Assembly: GCA_023313575.1 (NCBI GenBank)
Contig: JAJTTP010000010.1
Location: 124,001-188,000, forward strand
Source of the DNA: Eutypella sp. D-1
Taxonomy: Eukaryota > Ascomycota > Sordariomycetes > Xylariales > Diatrypaceae
Direction: 5' to 3'
Length of the DNA stretch: 64,000 nucleotides
The notes under the pieces are model-generated. The model saw only the letters and a list, made by a program, of their open reading frames with translations, was not told the DNA's origin and searched no databases. The translations under genes and the position numbers were made by a program. Below are positions 43,943 through 55,372 of the stretch, piece after piece. How positions within the stretch are numbered: the first letter of the stretch is position 1; every line of letters begins with the position of its first letter.

Positions 43943-46150
43943 GATGCCTTCCATGATCTCTGCGTTGGTCTGGTGGCGCAGAAAGGCTCGGCCAGCCAGG
44001 GTTGGACAGGTCAAGAAATCAAAATACGAGAGGCATAAATAGATGATGCCTGCATAATGAAATAAGATCTCCGTTAGTTTATATATTTAATGAGAGTTGT
44101 GGATTGATTTCTGACATACGGGAGCCGATGAGAATGGCAATGGAAACTGTGAAGGGCCAGATGGGGGGGTTATCAAAGATGTAGAAACATCACGACTTGT
44201 CGAATTGTTCGCAGTAATCAACCTGGTCACTGGGAAAACGTTCAGTTTATTTTTGCTGTTTTCTTTTCGGGAAAAGAAGAAGAGAAATGATGGAAAAGAA
44301 GCGAGGCCCAAACAATAATAGATTAGTTCCCTAGGTAGGTACGGAGCAGTCAGGCAGCTTAAAGTTGCATAGCTTAGGTCCTGATAAGAGGGGTTATGGC
44401 CATGTAAGAAGAGGCAGGTACCTCACAAGAGAAGGACCAAGTAGAATCTAGTGGGCGCAATGTAGACCGGTAAGAACTCTCAGCACAAATTCAGCAGCTA
44501 TTGAAAAGGTAGATGAGATGGTAAAACGCAGTGATGGAGGAAGTGTCTATATTTTGATGCTGTTGACTGTTAACGCGTCCAGCTTCCCGCGTTCTGTCTG
44601 AACCGAGGATAATGGAGGGTTGCTACCTGCAGTGATAGAATAACAATTCTTTTCCGATTTATCGATTTTTGGCTGCTACAGAAGCGGGAATTAATACTTG
44701 TGTGGTAGTCTTTGAATAATCATATTTATTCCTGTCATCGGTAGCAGGACATAATGGAATAATCAACAAGACCTTTCATCCTACTTTACCAAATGCATTA
44801 CAATACTTGGTAGTTAAAAAGGACAGTCCTAAACCTGTATATATCTTCGAGGTTTGTAAACTAAGAAGATTACTAGAAACACGAAATTGACAATCCTTTG
44901 GATTTGTATCTATGGATAGAACCATTATGAGTGCTTACTTAGCAGGTTGATACCCCATGGTAACACCAGCCTACCTCCATTTGGAATTAATTTGCTTTGC
45001 CAATGGTAAATGTGTTGTTGAGTCGTATATGGATGCAGCCGTACTCTGGCGTTGATAGGGCGGTTGATGACTGCGCGAAGCTCAGTAAAATTTAGAAATA
45101 AAGGTCAAAGTGAGTTCAAAAAAGAAAGAAAAAAAACCGAAGAGACAGAGGGCAGTTATAAATGTACAGAAGATAAGTAAAGACCGGTAATTTATTTGTT
45201 CAATTGTTTTCACGAAGAGAAAAAGAATAAAGAAAGTGTGTATGCAGTGGTGGTCGAACGTGGAGGCTTCAGGAAAAAAATCGAGTCCAACCTCGCCCTA
45301 CTATGGTGAGTGTTACACTCAATTGAGTATCCCAATTGAGTGTTGCACTTCGGTAACAACTGCTACCTACTAATGCTTCACCCACCAAGCTTCAGGGTCC
45401 TGAGTCGGACTCGTTGGAAAATTTCGCTGCAATTATGAATTAAGTAGTCTAATGCGTTGCTGCCTACCTTTCGCAGTTACCCCGGGTAAACCTGGGAGCA
45501 AACAAGCTTGACCCCCAACCCCCCCTTCATCTGCCCCTCCATAGCTACCTACCTAAGTATCTAGGTAAGTACGAAGCTCATTTCTACAGTAAGTATATCT
45601 GTAATAGTGCAGTTTATTCCAATTGGATTCCCTTCTTCCATTAGGTACCTCTACTATATATATGTGATAACTATGGTGTTTATGTCCCGAGATCAACGTT
45701 GACCATGACTGTAACGCCGGGTAGTGAAACTCCATAAACCGAATTTCCCATTGTGCCTTGCCTCTATAGAGTAGTATATGTTACCTATATACATAGTTAC
45801 AAGCCACTCTGCCTTGTCTCTACCTTTCCCTTTTTTCTTCCTAAGTTCCAATCCTAATTGTCTGCTACACAAGTCTCGGTAAATAGTTGGGGAGTTAAGC
45901 GAGTTCAGTTATACCGTAAACTGTGACCTTGGTGTTCCACAAATCGAGTCTCAAACAACTCGTGGTTACGTATACTTGGCTCACCGGATTCAACTCTTTG
46001 TTTGTGAGTATATGATAGTCCCAGTATATAGGAGAGACGTGCTCGTGACAGGACATAGGTAGATATTAACGCTTGATGTGACTGTTATATCAATCCTACG
46101 TGTCTTCCTTCGCCTATAAATACTCTATGCACTATCAGGAAAGCTTCGCA
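43943..46150. other. Gene-free region
   Basis: About 2.2 kb of AT-rich DNA with A-runs near 45118-45135 and a hairpin at 45310-45348. A CCTAGGTAGGTAC element is at about 44330. No supported gene. Confidence 0.5.
45310..45348. repeat. Inverted repeat (hairpin)
   Basis: Arms GTGTTACACTCAATTG (45310-45325) and CAATTGAGTGTTGCAC (45333-45348) are inverted copies matching at 14 of 16 positions, separated by 7 nt. Could be a terminator, a factor site or part of a small decayed transposon. Confidence 0.75.
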
Positions 46151-46614
46151 ATGGACTTAACCAGCCCCAACTCTCTTAAGTCTACATCACCAGGACGTAG
46201 CAAGCATACCAGGTATACCAGATTTATTTATATTCTACCACTGCCATTTGATCCTAGCGAAGTAGCTTACGGCAGGCCATATACCAAGAAGAGAACCCGA
46301 AAATCTGCCCCTGAAAAATGTAGACTACCTTCCGCGGGAGTTCCTAAGCAACTAACCTACACAGCAGAGCCATCATGACGAAAGAGGCTGCCAAAAACGC
46401 CATGAAGATCTTCTCTGGCGGCAAGAGGGACCCAAATGAGCCAAAAAGGAAGTCGAAGACGGACCAAAAGGACCTCCGCATGGTCCGCATGAAGTCGGAG
46501 CCCCAGTACAACAAGTACCAGAACAAGACAGCAACAGCAAGCAACCCTCTTGCGAGGGTCATGGGCGAAGGCTACCCCGTGGCGATAGTCAAAAAAAAGG
46601 AATCCAAACAGTAG
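46151..46614 (+). CDS. Small basic protein, structure uncertain
   Basis: Two frames meet here. The first (from ATG 46151) has KKRTRKSAPEK near its end and stops at 46378. The second (46375-46614, 79 aa) starts MTKEAAKNAMKIFSGGKRDP and is Lys-rich to the end. A 50-nt intron at 46320-46369, with a CTAAC branch, would fuse them into one basic protein of about 137 residues; the acceptor (GCAGAG) is not ideal. Without it the 79-aa frame stands alone. No family is recognised. Composition suggests RNA or ribosome association, but this is only an impression. It lies 170 bp from a solo LTR. Confidence 0.35.
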
Positions 46615-46783
46615 ACTAGAACAGGCAGTCTAGGAAACTCTAGTATCGATAGTCTCGGGTGAACAAGGGTTGATGGACTTGGCAGTTCGAGATGGTTTAA
46701 GGGGCTGAGCTGCACTTCGCGAGTGTTACTTGACCTCTTCAAACTAGAGTTTGATTGCTTGGCACATATACCTCTTTAGTATA

Positions 46784-46968
46784 TGTCACGTTCAACCGAG
46801 CCCATTCTGGGCGACCTGTGGGAGCCCTCTGGGAGAGGGAGAATAGAAGAATAACTACCCTACTAGATGGCTGGGAGCCCTATTTATAGGGCCCGGTGGA
46901 GCGCCCAGTGGTGCGCCACAGGGCCAAGCCCCAAAGGGGGGTCCCCGGTCCTTTTCCTAACCGTGACA
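46784..46968 (-). mobile_element. Solo LTR, 185 bp
   Basis: Termini are TGTCACG and CGTGACA (perfect 7-bp inverted ends, TG...CA), flanked by a perfect 5-bp target duplication GTATA (46779-46783 and 46969-46973). On the minus strand a CCCTATAAATAGGG element serves as a likely TATA box, giving the orientation. It is short for an LTR, so a small non-autonomous (TRIM-like) element is possible. It differs in sequence from the other solo LTR at 43.7 kb. Confidence 0.85.
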
Positions 46969-47217
46969 GTATAGTATTGCAACGTGGCTTTTTATTCCGA
47001 TGCATTGATATGATTCTTCGTATGTGAATGGTATGTTGAGGTGATTACGATTATGTCACCGGTAATAGACCGAGTTAAGTACATGCCATGAATGCCGAAA
47101 GTTGACATTAAATGCTATACGGGGTGAGGTGAAAGGCATGGGGAAATAACCCCAACCCATCATGGAGACAATCCCTCAAAGCTCACGCGTATCTCAGTAG
47201 CAGAATACCAACTGGCT

Positions 47218-49998
47218 CTACACGATCTCCCATCGGGCAAGCCGACCTACAGCTTCACCTGCGTTCCTGACGACGCAGAGCCTGGCGTCGGCCTGACTAC
47301 CCCGATGCCGCAGCTCCTCGGCAGCCACGCGGGCAGCTAGTGCGCCAACAGCGGTGCCGCGCCCATCGCGAAGGCTAAAGGTGCCTGCGGTGACGAAGCC
47401 AATGAGATCCTTCGCGTCGGGGCAGACCGGGTGTTGGCTGCCATCGGTAGGTTCCAGGTCCCCCGAGACCAACTCACGAGCTAGTATGAGCTTACGCGCC
47501 TCGAGGTCTGTCGCTCCCCGATTACGGTTGCGGTTGCGCTGGTGAGATGTTTTCGTTGTGCTCGGTTTCTGGGCTAGCCACTGCGCACGCAGGCCGCGTG
47601 GGAGCTTGCTCTTGTTTACATCGCCATTTTTGGCGCCTACTGCTCCGTGCGGAGAGGGGCCTGTCGCGGTGGCCCCAGCTTGCGTCGCAGCAGCGGTGGT
47701 GGCGGTAACCGTTCCATTATTGTCACAGGAAGGAAGCTTGTATATTCTGGCGCACGTTGTTGGTGTCCCGCGGCCGAGTAGTCTGATGTGGACCGTGACT
47801 AGAGATGTGAGAGGTGGCGGTTCGGATTTGGGACTGAGGTGGGCGTTAAACGCGGATTTTGGGAGGTACGCTAGACTTTCGAGGGGATTTTGAGATGTGG
47901 CTCTTGGTTTTCTCTTCTTGCTCGCCTGGGGACCAGGATCTGCTGCCGCTCCATCCACGTCCATAGCATCGTTATCCACTTGCTTTTCTTGGGTCTCCTC
48001 CACATGGTTGAGTCCGAGGAGTAGCTCCCAGTCGCAATCCCAACCAACGCCGACTTCCCCTTTCCGTCCGGCGCCTAAGTCGAGAGTTTCATAGTTGGTT
48101 CTCTTACCTTTCGGCCTGCGCTCCCATTTCTTCTGCCGAGCCTGTCGCTGGCCCAATTCCCACGCGTTGCCGGCATCAGTACCAGGAAAATCGCCTGGGA
48201 ACCACGGGAGTCCGCGTTCGAACGCAAGCTGTCGTATCTCGTCCACGCCACCGAAGCGAGGGTTTCCACCGCTGGACAGGGGGTAATGCATCAGGCTGTA
48301 CCAAACTGGCAGTACGCACTTCCACGGGAGCATCAGCGTCCAGGTGCCTGGAGCTTGAGAGTTCGTTGGATGGCGCGAGGCAAGCAGTAGAAGAGGGATG
48401 GGCGGGTCAGCTAACGTAGGCTCAAGTCGGGCGCCTGGCACACCCTTGCCTTTCCGGCGGTTCAGCGATTTTTGCGACGGCAGACGAGAACCCTTGAATC
48501 TTGTGTCTCGGTCGAAGAGGTTGAAAGGGGTTGTGGGTAGATTCTGGTGGAAATCCCCAAGAATATTCACGTCGGCCTTCGTGGGCGAGACTTTCTGTGG
48601 TGGATAGTTGAGACGTGGGTCCATTATCGAAAAACCTAGGAGAGTTCCAGGCGGAAGAGACGCGGCATCCCTGCATCCTGTGAGTTGGGAAAATTTGGAA
48701 GCATGTGGGTCCTCTGGATGCGATTTCGTGATGTATGGTTTTAAGATCCCCAATAGAGACTCTGTTGAGTCTGGGCCAGTGATCTCGATACTGCCGATCT
48801 CATGTCTCAAATCCTCGATGTACGCCCTAGGTGTCTGCTTCTTGACGAGTCGGGCCAGTTCATCGAATAGCTCTAGGAAAGCAGAGGGGTGAATGCGGAT
48901 GAAGAGTTGTCTGAAAGTCTTGGAAGATTCAGATCCGTCTATGTTGACTTCCGGGTTCCAGATTATAGTTGCGGGCCCGATGATTTGAGTAGCGCGCTGT
49001 TTCCTCCGACTGAGGGTACAGGTCCAATGCACGGCACCGTGTCTCCAACGACTTGCTTTCTCGTTCCACAAATTTTCCTGTGTTAAACCTAACGCCTTTA
49101 GCACATTCCGCACACTATTGAAGGGTCCAGAAAGCCCGAGAGTGCTCATGTAGCTCATATCCCAGGCTATGGCACCTTTCTCCCACTGCATCCGATGTGT
49201 AGGTCGGTAGCACTTTGCCGTGGGTGTCAAGGGAGTTGCAAACCTCCATAAAGGTTCCTTCGGGTCCGTCATCCTTGCGCGCTTGGTATGCCAAAGGTGA
49301 GTGGGCAGCCACGTTTTTTCGAGCTGGCGTTTTCTGAACTTGGTGGCATTCACCGGGGGCTCGTTCAATGCATTCCTACGAATCTTTGGTCTGGCTGCCC
49401 TCACAGAGATGGTGTCTTTATCAACACCCGCCTTTTCCAGTTTGCGAAGCTTCTTGTTCTTGACCAGGAGACCTAACCTTTTTGCCGTCTCCGCTCGCAA
49501 GCGGCTTCTGGTGGAACTTGATTTCCTAGTCCTGGAATTGACGATTGGAGTCTTGTCCTGAACCATTTCACGCTGGGCTCTCTTCTGCAGCCGCTTGGGA
49601 ACTCTCTTGTAGTTGTGGGCTGCGGCTCTTCGTCTTAGAGTGATGGGCACGCGCTGGAAGGCCCTAGTGGAGTTGGAAACCCTAGTCCGTCGCATACTCT
49701 CATCTAGGGCTTTTAACTCAAAGCCGCGGGCATTGAGGAATGACTGCACGTTAAGCTCGCCATCCTTGAGAGCGGCATCGGACTCCTGCACAGCAATGCT
49801 CCTGATCTCCCGGACCTTCAGCTGATTGGCAGCACGGTTTTCAGTGGGTGTCGCCTTGCCCGTCTTGGGTGCAGAGGCGCCAGCAGAGCCAGCATTATTA
49901 GTCCTAGGCCTTTTGCTAGACGCCGTAGGGAGAGCCTCTTCGGAAGGTCGCTTCTTGTTTGAAGGGCGAGAGGAGAGGTTCTTTGCAGGGGGCGGCAT
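47218..49998 (-). CDS. POP1: RNase P/MRP subunit POP1, 926 aa
   Basis: Single long exon. After a Lys/Ser-rich N-terminus, the POP1 domain carries ALKDGELNVQSFLNARGFEL, MRRTRVSNSTRAFQRVPITL, then RRRAAAHNYKRVPKRLQKRA and KKLRKLEKAG. The central POPLD-type domain includes PLSSGGNPRFGGVDEIRQLA followed by FERGLPWFPGDFPGTDAG. The C-terminal part ends with GFVTAGTFSLRDGRGTAVGA. POP1 is the largest protein of nuclear RNase P (tRNA 5' maturation) and RNase MRP (rRNA processing), binding their catalytic RNAs. A low-complexity Thr/Ala/Gly linker lies before the C-terminal domain. Length is within the fungal range. Confidence 0.92.
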   Translation of the reverse strand: MPPPAKNLSSRPSNKKRPSEEALPTASSKRPRTNNAGSAGASAPKTGKATPTENRAANQLKVREIRSIAVQESDAALKDGELNVQSFLNARGFELKALDESMRRTRVSNSTRAFQRVPITLRRRAAAHNYKRVPKRLQKRAQREMVQDKTPIVNSRTRKSSSTRSRLRAETAKRLGLLVKNKKLRKLEKAGVDKDTISVRAARPKIRRNALNEPPVNATKFRKRQLEKTWLPTHLWHTKRARMTDPKEPLWRFATPLTPTAKCYRPTHRMQWEKGAIAWDMSYMSTLGLSGPFNSVRNVLKALGLTQENLWNEKASRWRHGAVHWTCTLSRRKQRATQIIGPATIIWNPEVNIDGSESSKTFRQLFIRIHPSAFLELFDELARLVKKQTPRAYIEDLRHEIGSIEITGPDSTESLLGILKPYITKSHPEDPHASKFSQLTGCRDAASLPPGTLLGFSIMDPRLNYPPQKVSPTKADVNILGDFHQNLPTTPFNLFDRDTRFKGSRLPSQKSLNRRKGKGVPGARLEPTLADPPIPLLLLASRHPTNSQAPGTWTLMLPWKCVLPVWYSLMHYPLSSGGNPRFGGVDEIRQLAFERGLPWFPGDFPGTDAGNAWELGQRQARQKKWERRPKGKRTNYETLDLGAGRKGEVGVGWDCDWELLLGLNHVEETQEKQVDNDAMDVDGAAADPGPQASKKRKPRATSQNPLESLAYLPKSAFNAHLSPKSEPPPLTSLVTVHIRLLGRGTPTTCARIYKLPSCDNNGTVTATTAAATQAGATATGPSPHGAVGAKNGDVNKSKLPRGLRAQWLAQKPSTTKTSHQRNRNRNRGATDLEARKLILARELVSGDLEPTDGSQHPVCPDAKDLIGFVTAGTFSLRDGRGTAVGALAARVAAEELRHRGSQADARLCVVRNAGEAVGRLARWEIV

Positions 49999-52452
49999 GA
50001 TTGGGCACGTGATGTAGAAAAGAGGAAATTGAGGTAAATGAAGGTCTGTGTACTCCGTACTGCACGCGTTGTCGTGTGATTATCAAGTGTCATATGGCCT
50101 AGTGCCAAGGCAAAGGCAAAGGAAAAGGGTTCTGTTCCAATCATTCGATGTTAGCCATGTGATTATCCTTTCTCATGGATTATAAGGATTGGGTCTTTAC
50201 GTGTTGATTGTCATATCTGAGTCAACACGGTGGTTGTCGAATATATCTAAGTCTTACCAGATTAGAATGGATGTAACTTTTGGAAACCTTGAATAGAACC
50301 TGGAAGCTTTAGAATTATGAAGGTATAAGGTACGATATTACTTAGATATGTAGCTATGGAGAATATTGCTATTATCGGGTTTCATCTACGCATAGATTGT
50401 TGATTATCTTCTTAGTATTTATGACTGCGATGACTAGGATGAATTAGGATTAGCGTTTTCCCTATGTAGCTATGGCTTACTTACTTAAGTATACTTAGTA
50501 ATGCATAATGCCTAAAAAGGCCTGTAAGGATGACGTTGCTGTTAATCACAGGCTTTTTGACGGGCCCTTTTTGACTAGGACTTCCAGCCTTCAGGGATTT
50601 CACCCTTTTTGACTTGGGTCTCTGGCTCTTTCCTGCCAACCTTCCAGCGAGCCAGTCAGCCCAGCCAGCCAGCACCTGCGTCTGCCTCGCCCCGACCTAA
50701 ACTTCTATGGGCCAGATTAGCTGGGCTGGGTCAGGTGCCTGGGGCTTGCTGGGGCTGTTGTCAAGGCGGAGGCGGGCTGGGCGGGCAAGCGAGCAAAGCG
50801 CATTGATTGATGGGACAAGTCACTTCGCATTTTGAGTGGTCGCATTTGATTTACATCCATTTCCGTGTACCCCTGCCTATCATTTTACTACTTGACCCTT
50901 AACCAACCTTAGAACTTATTACATCTACGAAGTAACTACCTAGCAGCCTACCTACCTAGGTACATGTAGGTAATATGCGTCTTGCCCTCTTCCTCTTTAC
51001 ATGGAATTAAAACAACAAACCTTTAATTATTCTCCTCTAACCTTGTCCTTACTGTCTTATTCGGTTCTATATCGTTCGTTTCGCAGCCAATTCGATTTGT
51101 TTTTTTGGAGCTTTTTTTTCTCTCTTCTTCTTCTTCTCACGGTCTCCTACCTAGCCTAGCCTAGCCTAAGTAGATTGGCAAGATTGATTATTCGGTTGAT
51201 TCGCTTTTCGGAAGGAAAAAAAGTCGCCGACCTTCTCGACCCATCTTCGACTCTTCTCGCTTGTCCCCCCCCCCCCCCTCCTCCTCTCTTCTCCCCCTTA
51301 TTGCCACCACTTAACTTATCACTTACCCTTATCGTCGACTATGATTTAATCAACTAGCCAACCAGCCAGTCAGCCAGTCAGCCAGTCAGCAAGACAATAC
51401 CACCATACCACCACCCCCTACCATGGACCCAAGGTAGCATTCTAGAAGAAATAGCGTTCATCCCCGGTCTTACTCGGCGCCGTATGCGGCTGCCTCTAAT
51501 ATACCGTCTACCTTGGTATTAATCCGGAATCCCAGTATTTCTGCTACTACTAGTATTTTAGTATGGCGTCCTTAAGTATGTAATCCCGAACTTACTCAAC
51601 CTCTCATCCAAGGATGTACTGCCTACATGCCACATACCAAACATGCCAGACATTCCAAACATGCAACGAAACATGTAGGAAGGGAGATGAGACCCGGTCG
51701 TGGGGAGCAACGACAACAGGAATAGATCCATCGATGGGACTTCTTCCCCTTCTTCCCTGCCCAGCCAGCCAGACTGCCTGCTCCTTGTCTTGTCTTCCAC
51801 CTCCCCCCCCCCTTCCTCCACCCCTGGCTCTTTACCTCGTTTGTCTTTCCGGGCTTGCGGGCCTTGTCTTCCCCTCCCTCCCTTACAGAAATTCATCATC
51901 CCGGTTGGTTACCGGATTACCCAACAAACCCAGCTATCCTGACTCGCATTCCTACCGTCTATAGCCTATCTAAACCCGTCCCGTACCCAACCCGTTTGCG
52001 TTTAGCGGTTTACTGCTAAAATGCTTACTATTATACGCCGTCGTAACACTGGTCGTAACATCGCACATTAACCACATTAACGTGGCATATGCAATATGCA
52101 TGACATAAGATGAGACCTCTCTCTCTCTGGGGATTTGTAAGGATTCAAAGAATCCTAATATCCTAATCCCAATACCTCGATAGGACGCGAGGTAGATCTA
52201 GCCTTTTTGTCGTATCGTCGTATTGTCTACCTGTATCCCAGGTTGTTATCAATTTGTCTTGTCTTATATTCTTATTGTAACTACATATTGTTTAATGCCC
52301 ACCACCCCCCTCTCCCTTTTTCTTACGTCGTCATAATTTCCCTCCACACCTCGTCGTTTTTTCTCTTGACTGTTATGTATACATTATTCCCCTTATCGCC
52401 AGTGACTCGATATGCTCTATGTATAGAACTGTGTCCAAACATATAAGCTAAC
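49999..52452. promoter_or_regulatory. Long spacer between POP1 and the NT-C2 gene
   Basis: 2.45 kb without a supported gene. TACCTAGGTA is at 50953-50962. TC/TTC-rich leader-like tracts lie at 51100-51140, a long C-run near 51267-51282 and CTCTCT repeats at about 52120. Two AGCC/CAGCCAGT-rich patches are at 50640-50690 and 51357-51392. This looks like a long, low-complexity fungal promoter and 5' UTR. Confidence 0.45.
51357..51392. repeat. Short tandem repeat, 8-bp unit CAGCCAGT
   Basis: About four copies of an 8-bp CAGCCAGT-type unit in a row. A diverged patch of the same composition is at about 50640-50690. Confidence 0.8.
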
Positions 52453-54156
52453 ATGCGGGCCCTACCAATAGTTAACAAGGCGAGAAAGGTTCGTACCTCG
52501 ACCTACACACCAATGTTGACCAACAACATGTCGCGAATTCAAAAGGAACTAACATCTTCTTCATAGCCGAAATTCGACCTTCACCTAACTATTTACGACC
52601 TGAATAATGTACCGCTGGTTTCGGGTTCTTCCTATATAAAATGGTACCTTCCACACTCTATCCACGCCGAGCATCGCGGCCGGACTCCGAAGTGCGCCAT
52701 GAACAGATCGAATCACCGAGTCACCTACAATTATTCCAAGATCGTACCCATCCGAATTTCCATCGATCGCAACAACAATTTAACAGAATGCCCCATTGAG
52801 TTTGAGGTTCTCCAGGAACTGCCTACCGCGCCTGGCGCAAAGGATGAAAGGATATCCCTAGGCGTTGTGCGCCTGAACCTCAGCGAATATGTCGAAGAGA
52901 GCGAAAATTTCCCGCGGCGGACGGCGAGCGCCACGCGAACTGGCGCTAATTCAGACAAAGATAATGCGCGCGATAAGTTGGGCCAGAGCCTTTCACACCG
53001 GCGCCTGAGTAGTAAATCAAGCGTTGGCGCAGGAGGAGCCGTCAGCCCGACAAGTACGAATCAAGCAGCGCAACTGCCACAGCATCCAGAAGAAAGCGAT
53101 GTAGTCGACGAGGAGGCAGAGGAGGGTATTGTGCGACGGTATCTGATGCAGGACAGCAAAATCAACAGCACGCTGAAAATCGGGATTCTCATGGTGCAGG
53201 TGGACGGGGAGCGGAACTATGTGGCGCCTCCCCTGAAAACCGCGCCCATGTTCGCCGGTATCACGGGCATCATGGTAGGCGACCAACCGCCGTCAGAGCC
53301 TATAGACGAGACGGGCCGCGGGGCCCCGCGGACCCCTGGCGCCCTGACGACCAGTCTTAGCAAGTCCCGTGACGTTTCTGAAGTCCAGGACATGTATCGC
53401 CGCGCCTTGGCAGCCAGCTGGTCTTGTCAGCCCGGCGAGTTGCCGGCGGACGAGTGCATAGAGGACATATTCTCAGGAGGCGATGGATGGCGGAATCTAC
53501 ATGACGGGCGGTCTTCAACAAGCAGCCGCCCTGGTAGAGGCGGGATACCGTCCCACCTCGAGGGGGGCGCCGACGATGAAAGCATAAACAGTACCGGCAA
53601 CAGCAATGGCGACAGCGGCAATGCGAGTCCTGCCGATGACATCGCGAAAGGTGGTACACTGAAGCCCATTGATGTCCCGCGCATCAGGCACTCGCGCCGC
53701 CAGAGCGCCGGCAGTAACAAAAGCGACCGTAGCACCAGGAGCGGACTGACCGTTCTGGGCGAAGCCCGCGAGCGTGAAGCGCGGAGCCGCGGGGCGCCCC
53801 CTTCGCCCCCGTACACCTACTCCCAGCAGCAGCTGACCTACAACACGGCGTCACACCAGTACAACAACAATCTACCGATTCGGGTCAACAGTGGCAGTCG
53901 TCCGCCACCCTCGCGGGAGAGAGAATATGGGATCCACGACTCCTCTACATTCCACAGTGGGCTGGGAGCCGGCAGCGGTGGGAGGGGCCTGCGCCACCGC
54001 GGAAGCCTCGCGACTCTCGGAAGCAGCGGTAGTCGAAGTAGCAGCGACCGTGGGCGCAGCGCCTTTCGAGGCTTCCGGCCCCCCAAGGAGGTCGACGAGC
54101 ATGAGATCCGCGAGGACCTCGTAGCGTGGAAACTGCCGGGGGCCGCGGTATCGTGA
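52453..54156 (+). CDS. NT-C2 domain protein (EEIG1/EHBP1 type), 541 aa
   Basis: Exons 52453-52488 and 52567-54156 are joined across a 78-nt intron. The N-terminal 180 residues form the NT-type C2 domain of the EEIG1/FAM102 and EHBP1 families: KPKFDLHLTIYDLNNVPLVS near residue 12, the EHRGRTPKC turn, NYSKIVPIRISIDRNNNLTE, ISLGVVRLNLSEYVE and RRYLMQDSKINSTLKIGI. This domain is expected to bind membranes or proteins in trafficking. A region around QDMYRRALAASWSCQPGELP is also conserved-looking; the remaining C-terminal 250 residues are Ser/Gly/Arg-rich and disordered. The first exon encodes just 12 residues. Confidence 0.85.
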
Positions 54157-55372
54157 GGTACCTAAGCTGAGTTGAGCTGAGTCGAGAGGGGGGACTTGCT
54201 TGAGATACATATTGGGGAGCTGGTTTGTCCTGGGCGTACGGAATTTTTCTTGACTGGTGTTTTGGGGGGCAGGCAACATAGAAAGAGAGACAAGGCACCC
54301 ATTGCCCGGAGCAGCACAACTTATACTAACTTCATTTATCTTGCTTTGCGAGGCGCATGGTATTTTATTGGGTTTTTGGGAGTTGCGGGCTTTGTGGCCA
54401 CCGACCGGCCCTGCTTTTTCTTCTTCTTTTATCATTTTCATCAATTTTTATAGTAGACAGGAGAAATGGAGGAGCCGTTCACCCCGGCATGCGCTAGACC
54501 TCGTGAAATCGCAATCATCAGCTTTGTGCTCTTTGCATGCTTAAATTTATTCTTCCTCCCCTCCTTTCTCAGCCTCCCTGAAATAATAACTATACGTTTT
54601 TGTACTCCGACTCAGTGCATTTACACCTAAAGGCCATACTTATGCCATGCTTATGCTACCTAGGTATTTAGATATGCATATCAGCGCTCGAAGAAGTGTT
54701 GAGCGACGGCCGCGGAAGGGTAAAAGATGGGTGCCGGGGTTTAGCGTCACGATGAAAGGGAAAGGGGAAGCACGACTGCATTTTTAAAAACGTTATCTTC
54801 TCTTTTCTACTTTCTTGGTCTTCATTAAGCCGTAGAACTACTTCCCTAGGGGACTGTTCCATAGGCTCATCCATACTCATACCCCCCCGCCCTCGCATGG
54901 CTTTCATCGTGCTTCACTCTAAAAACGAACCCCGTGCGAGTAGGCACGGTGAGCTATCTATCCCCCCACCATTTTCCCTGTCCTCGCTTCGCCCGTCTAG
55001 TCGATGCAGCTCTATAATCCATGTAGACCCCCTTTTCCATATTTCTTTTCCGTTTCGTCCGCGCATCGTGGCACGTAACACAACTCCTTTGTCCGTAGCC
55101 CTTTCCCCGGTATTTCAATACGTTTAACTTCACTTGACTCTGAAATTATCGAAACGATCGGCTGTATGTCGTATATCGTTGGGTAGTAAGGCCTAGTCTT
55201 CTGGCGCGAGGAGAGAAGATCCGAGCTAGATATTTCGCCGAAGTGGGGCCAGTGGCTTGATGATTTAGTCCGGAAAAGAGGAGGCGAGACAGATACGCTG
55301 AGAGAATCGCCGGGGAGGTGAATCGTCGTCGGAATCGCCTAGTCCCGTGCCGGTGCCCCAGTCTGGACCTCC
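54157..55372. other. Spacer between convergent genes
   Basis: GAGCTGAGTTGAGCTGAG-like short repeats directly follow the NT-C2 stop, and a TACCTAGGTA palindrome is at 54657-54666. No gene is seen. Confidence 0.5.
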
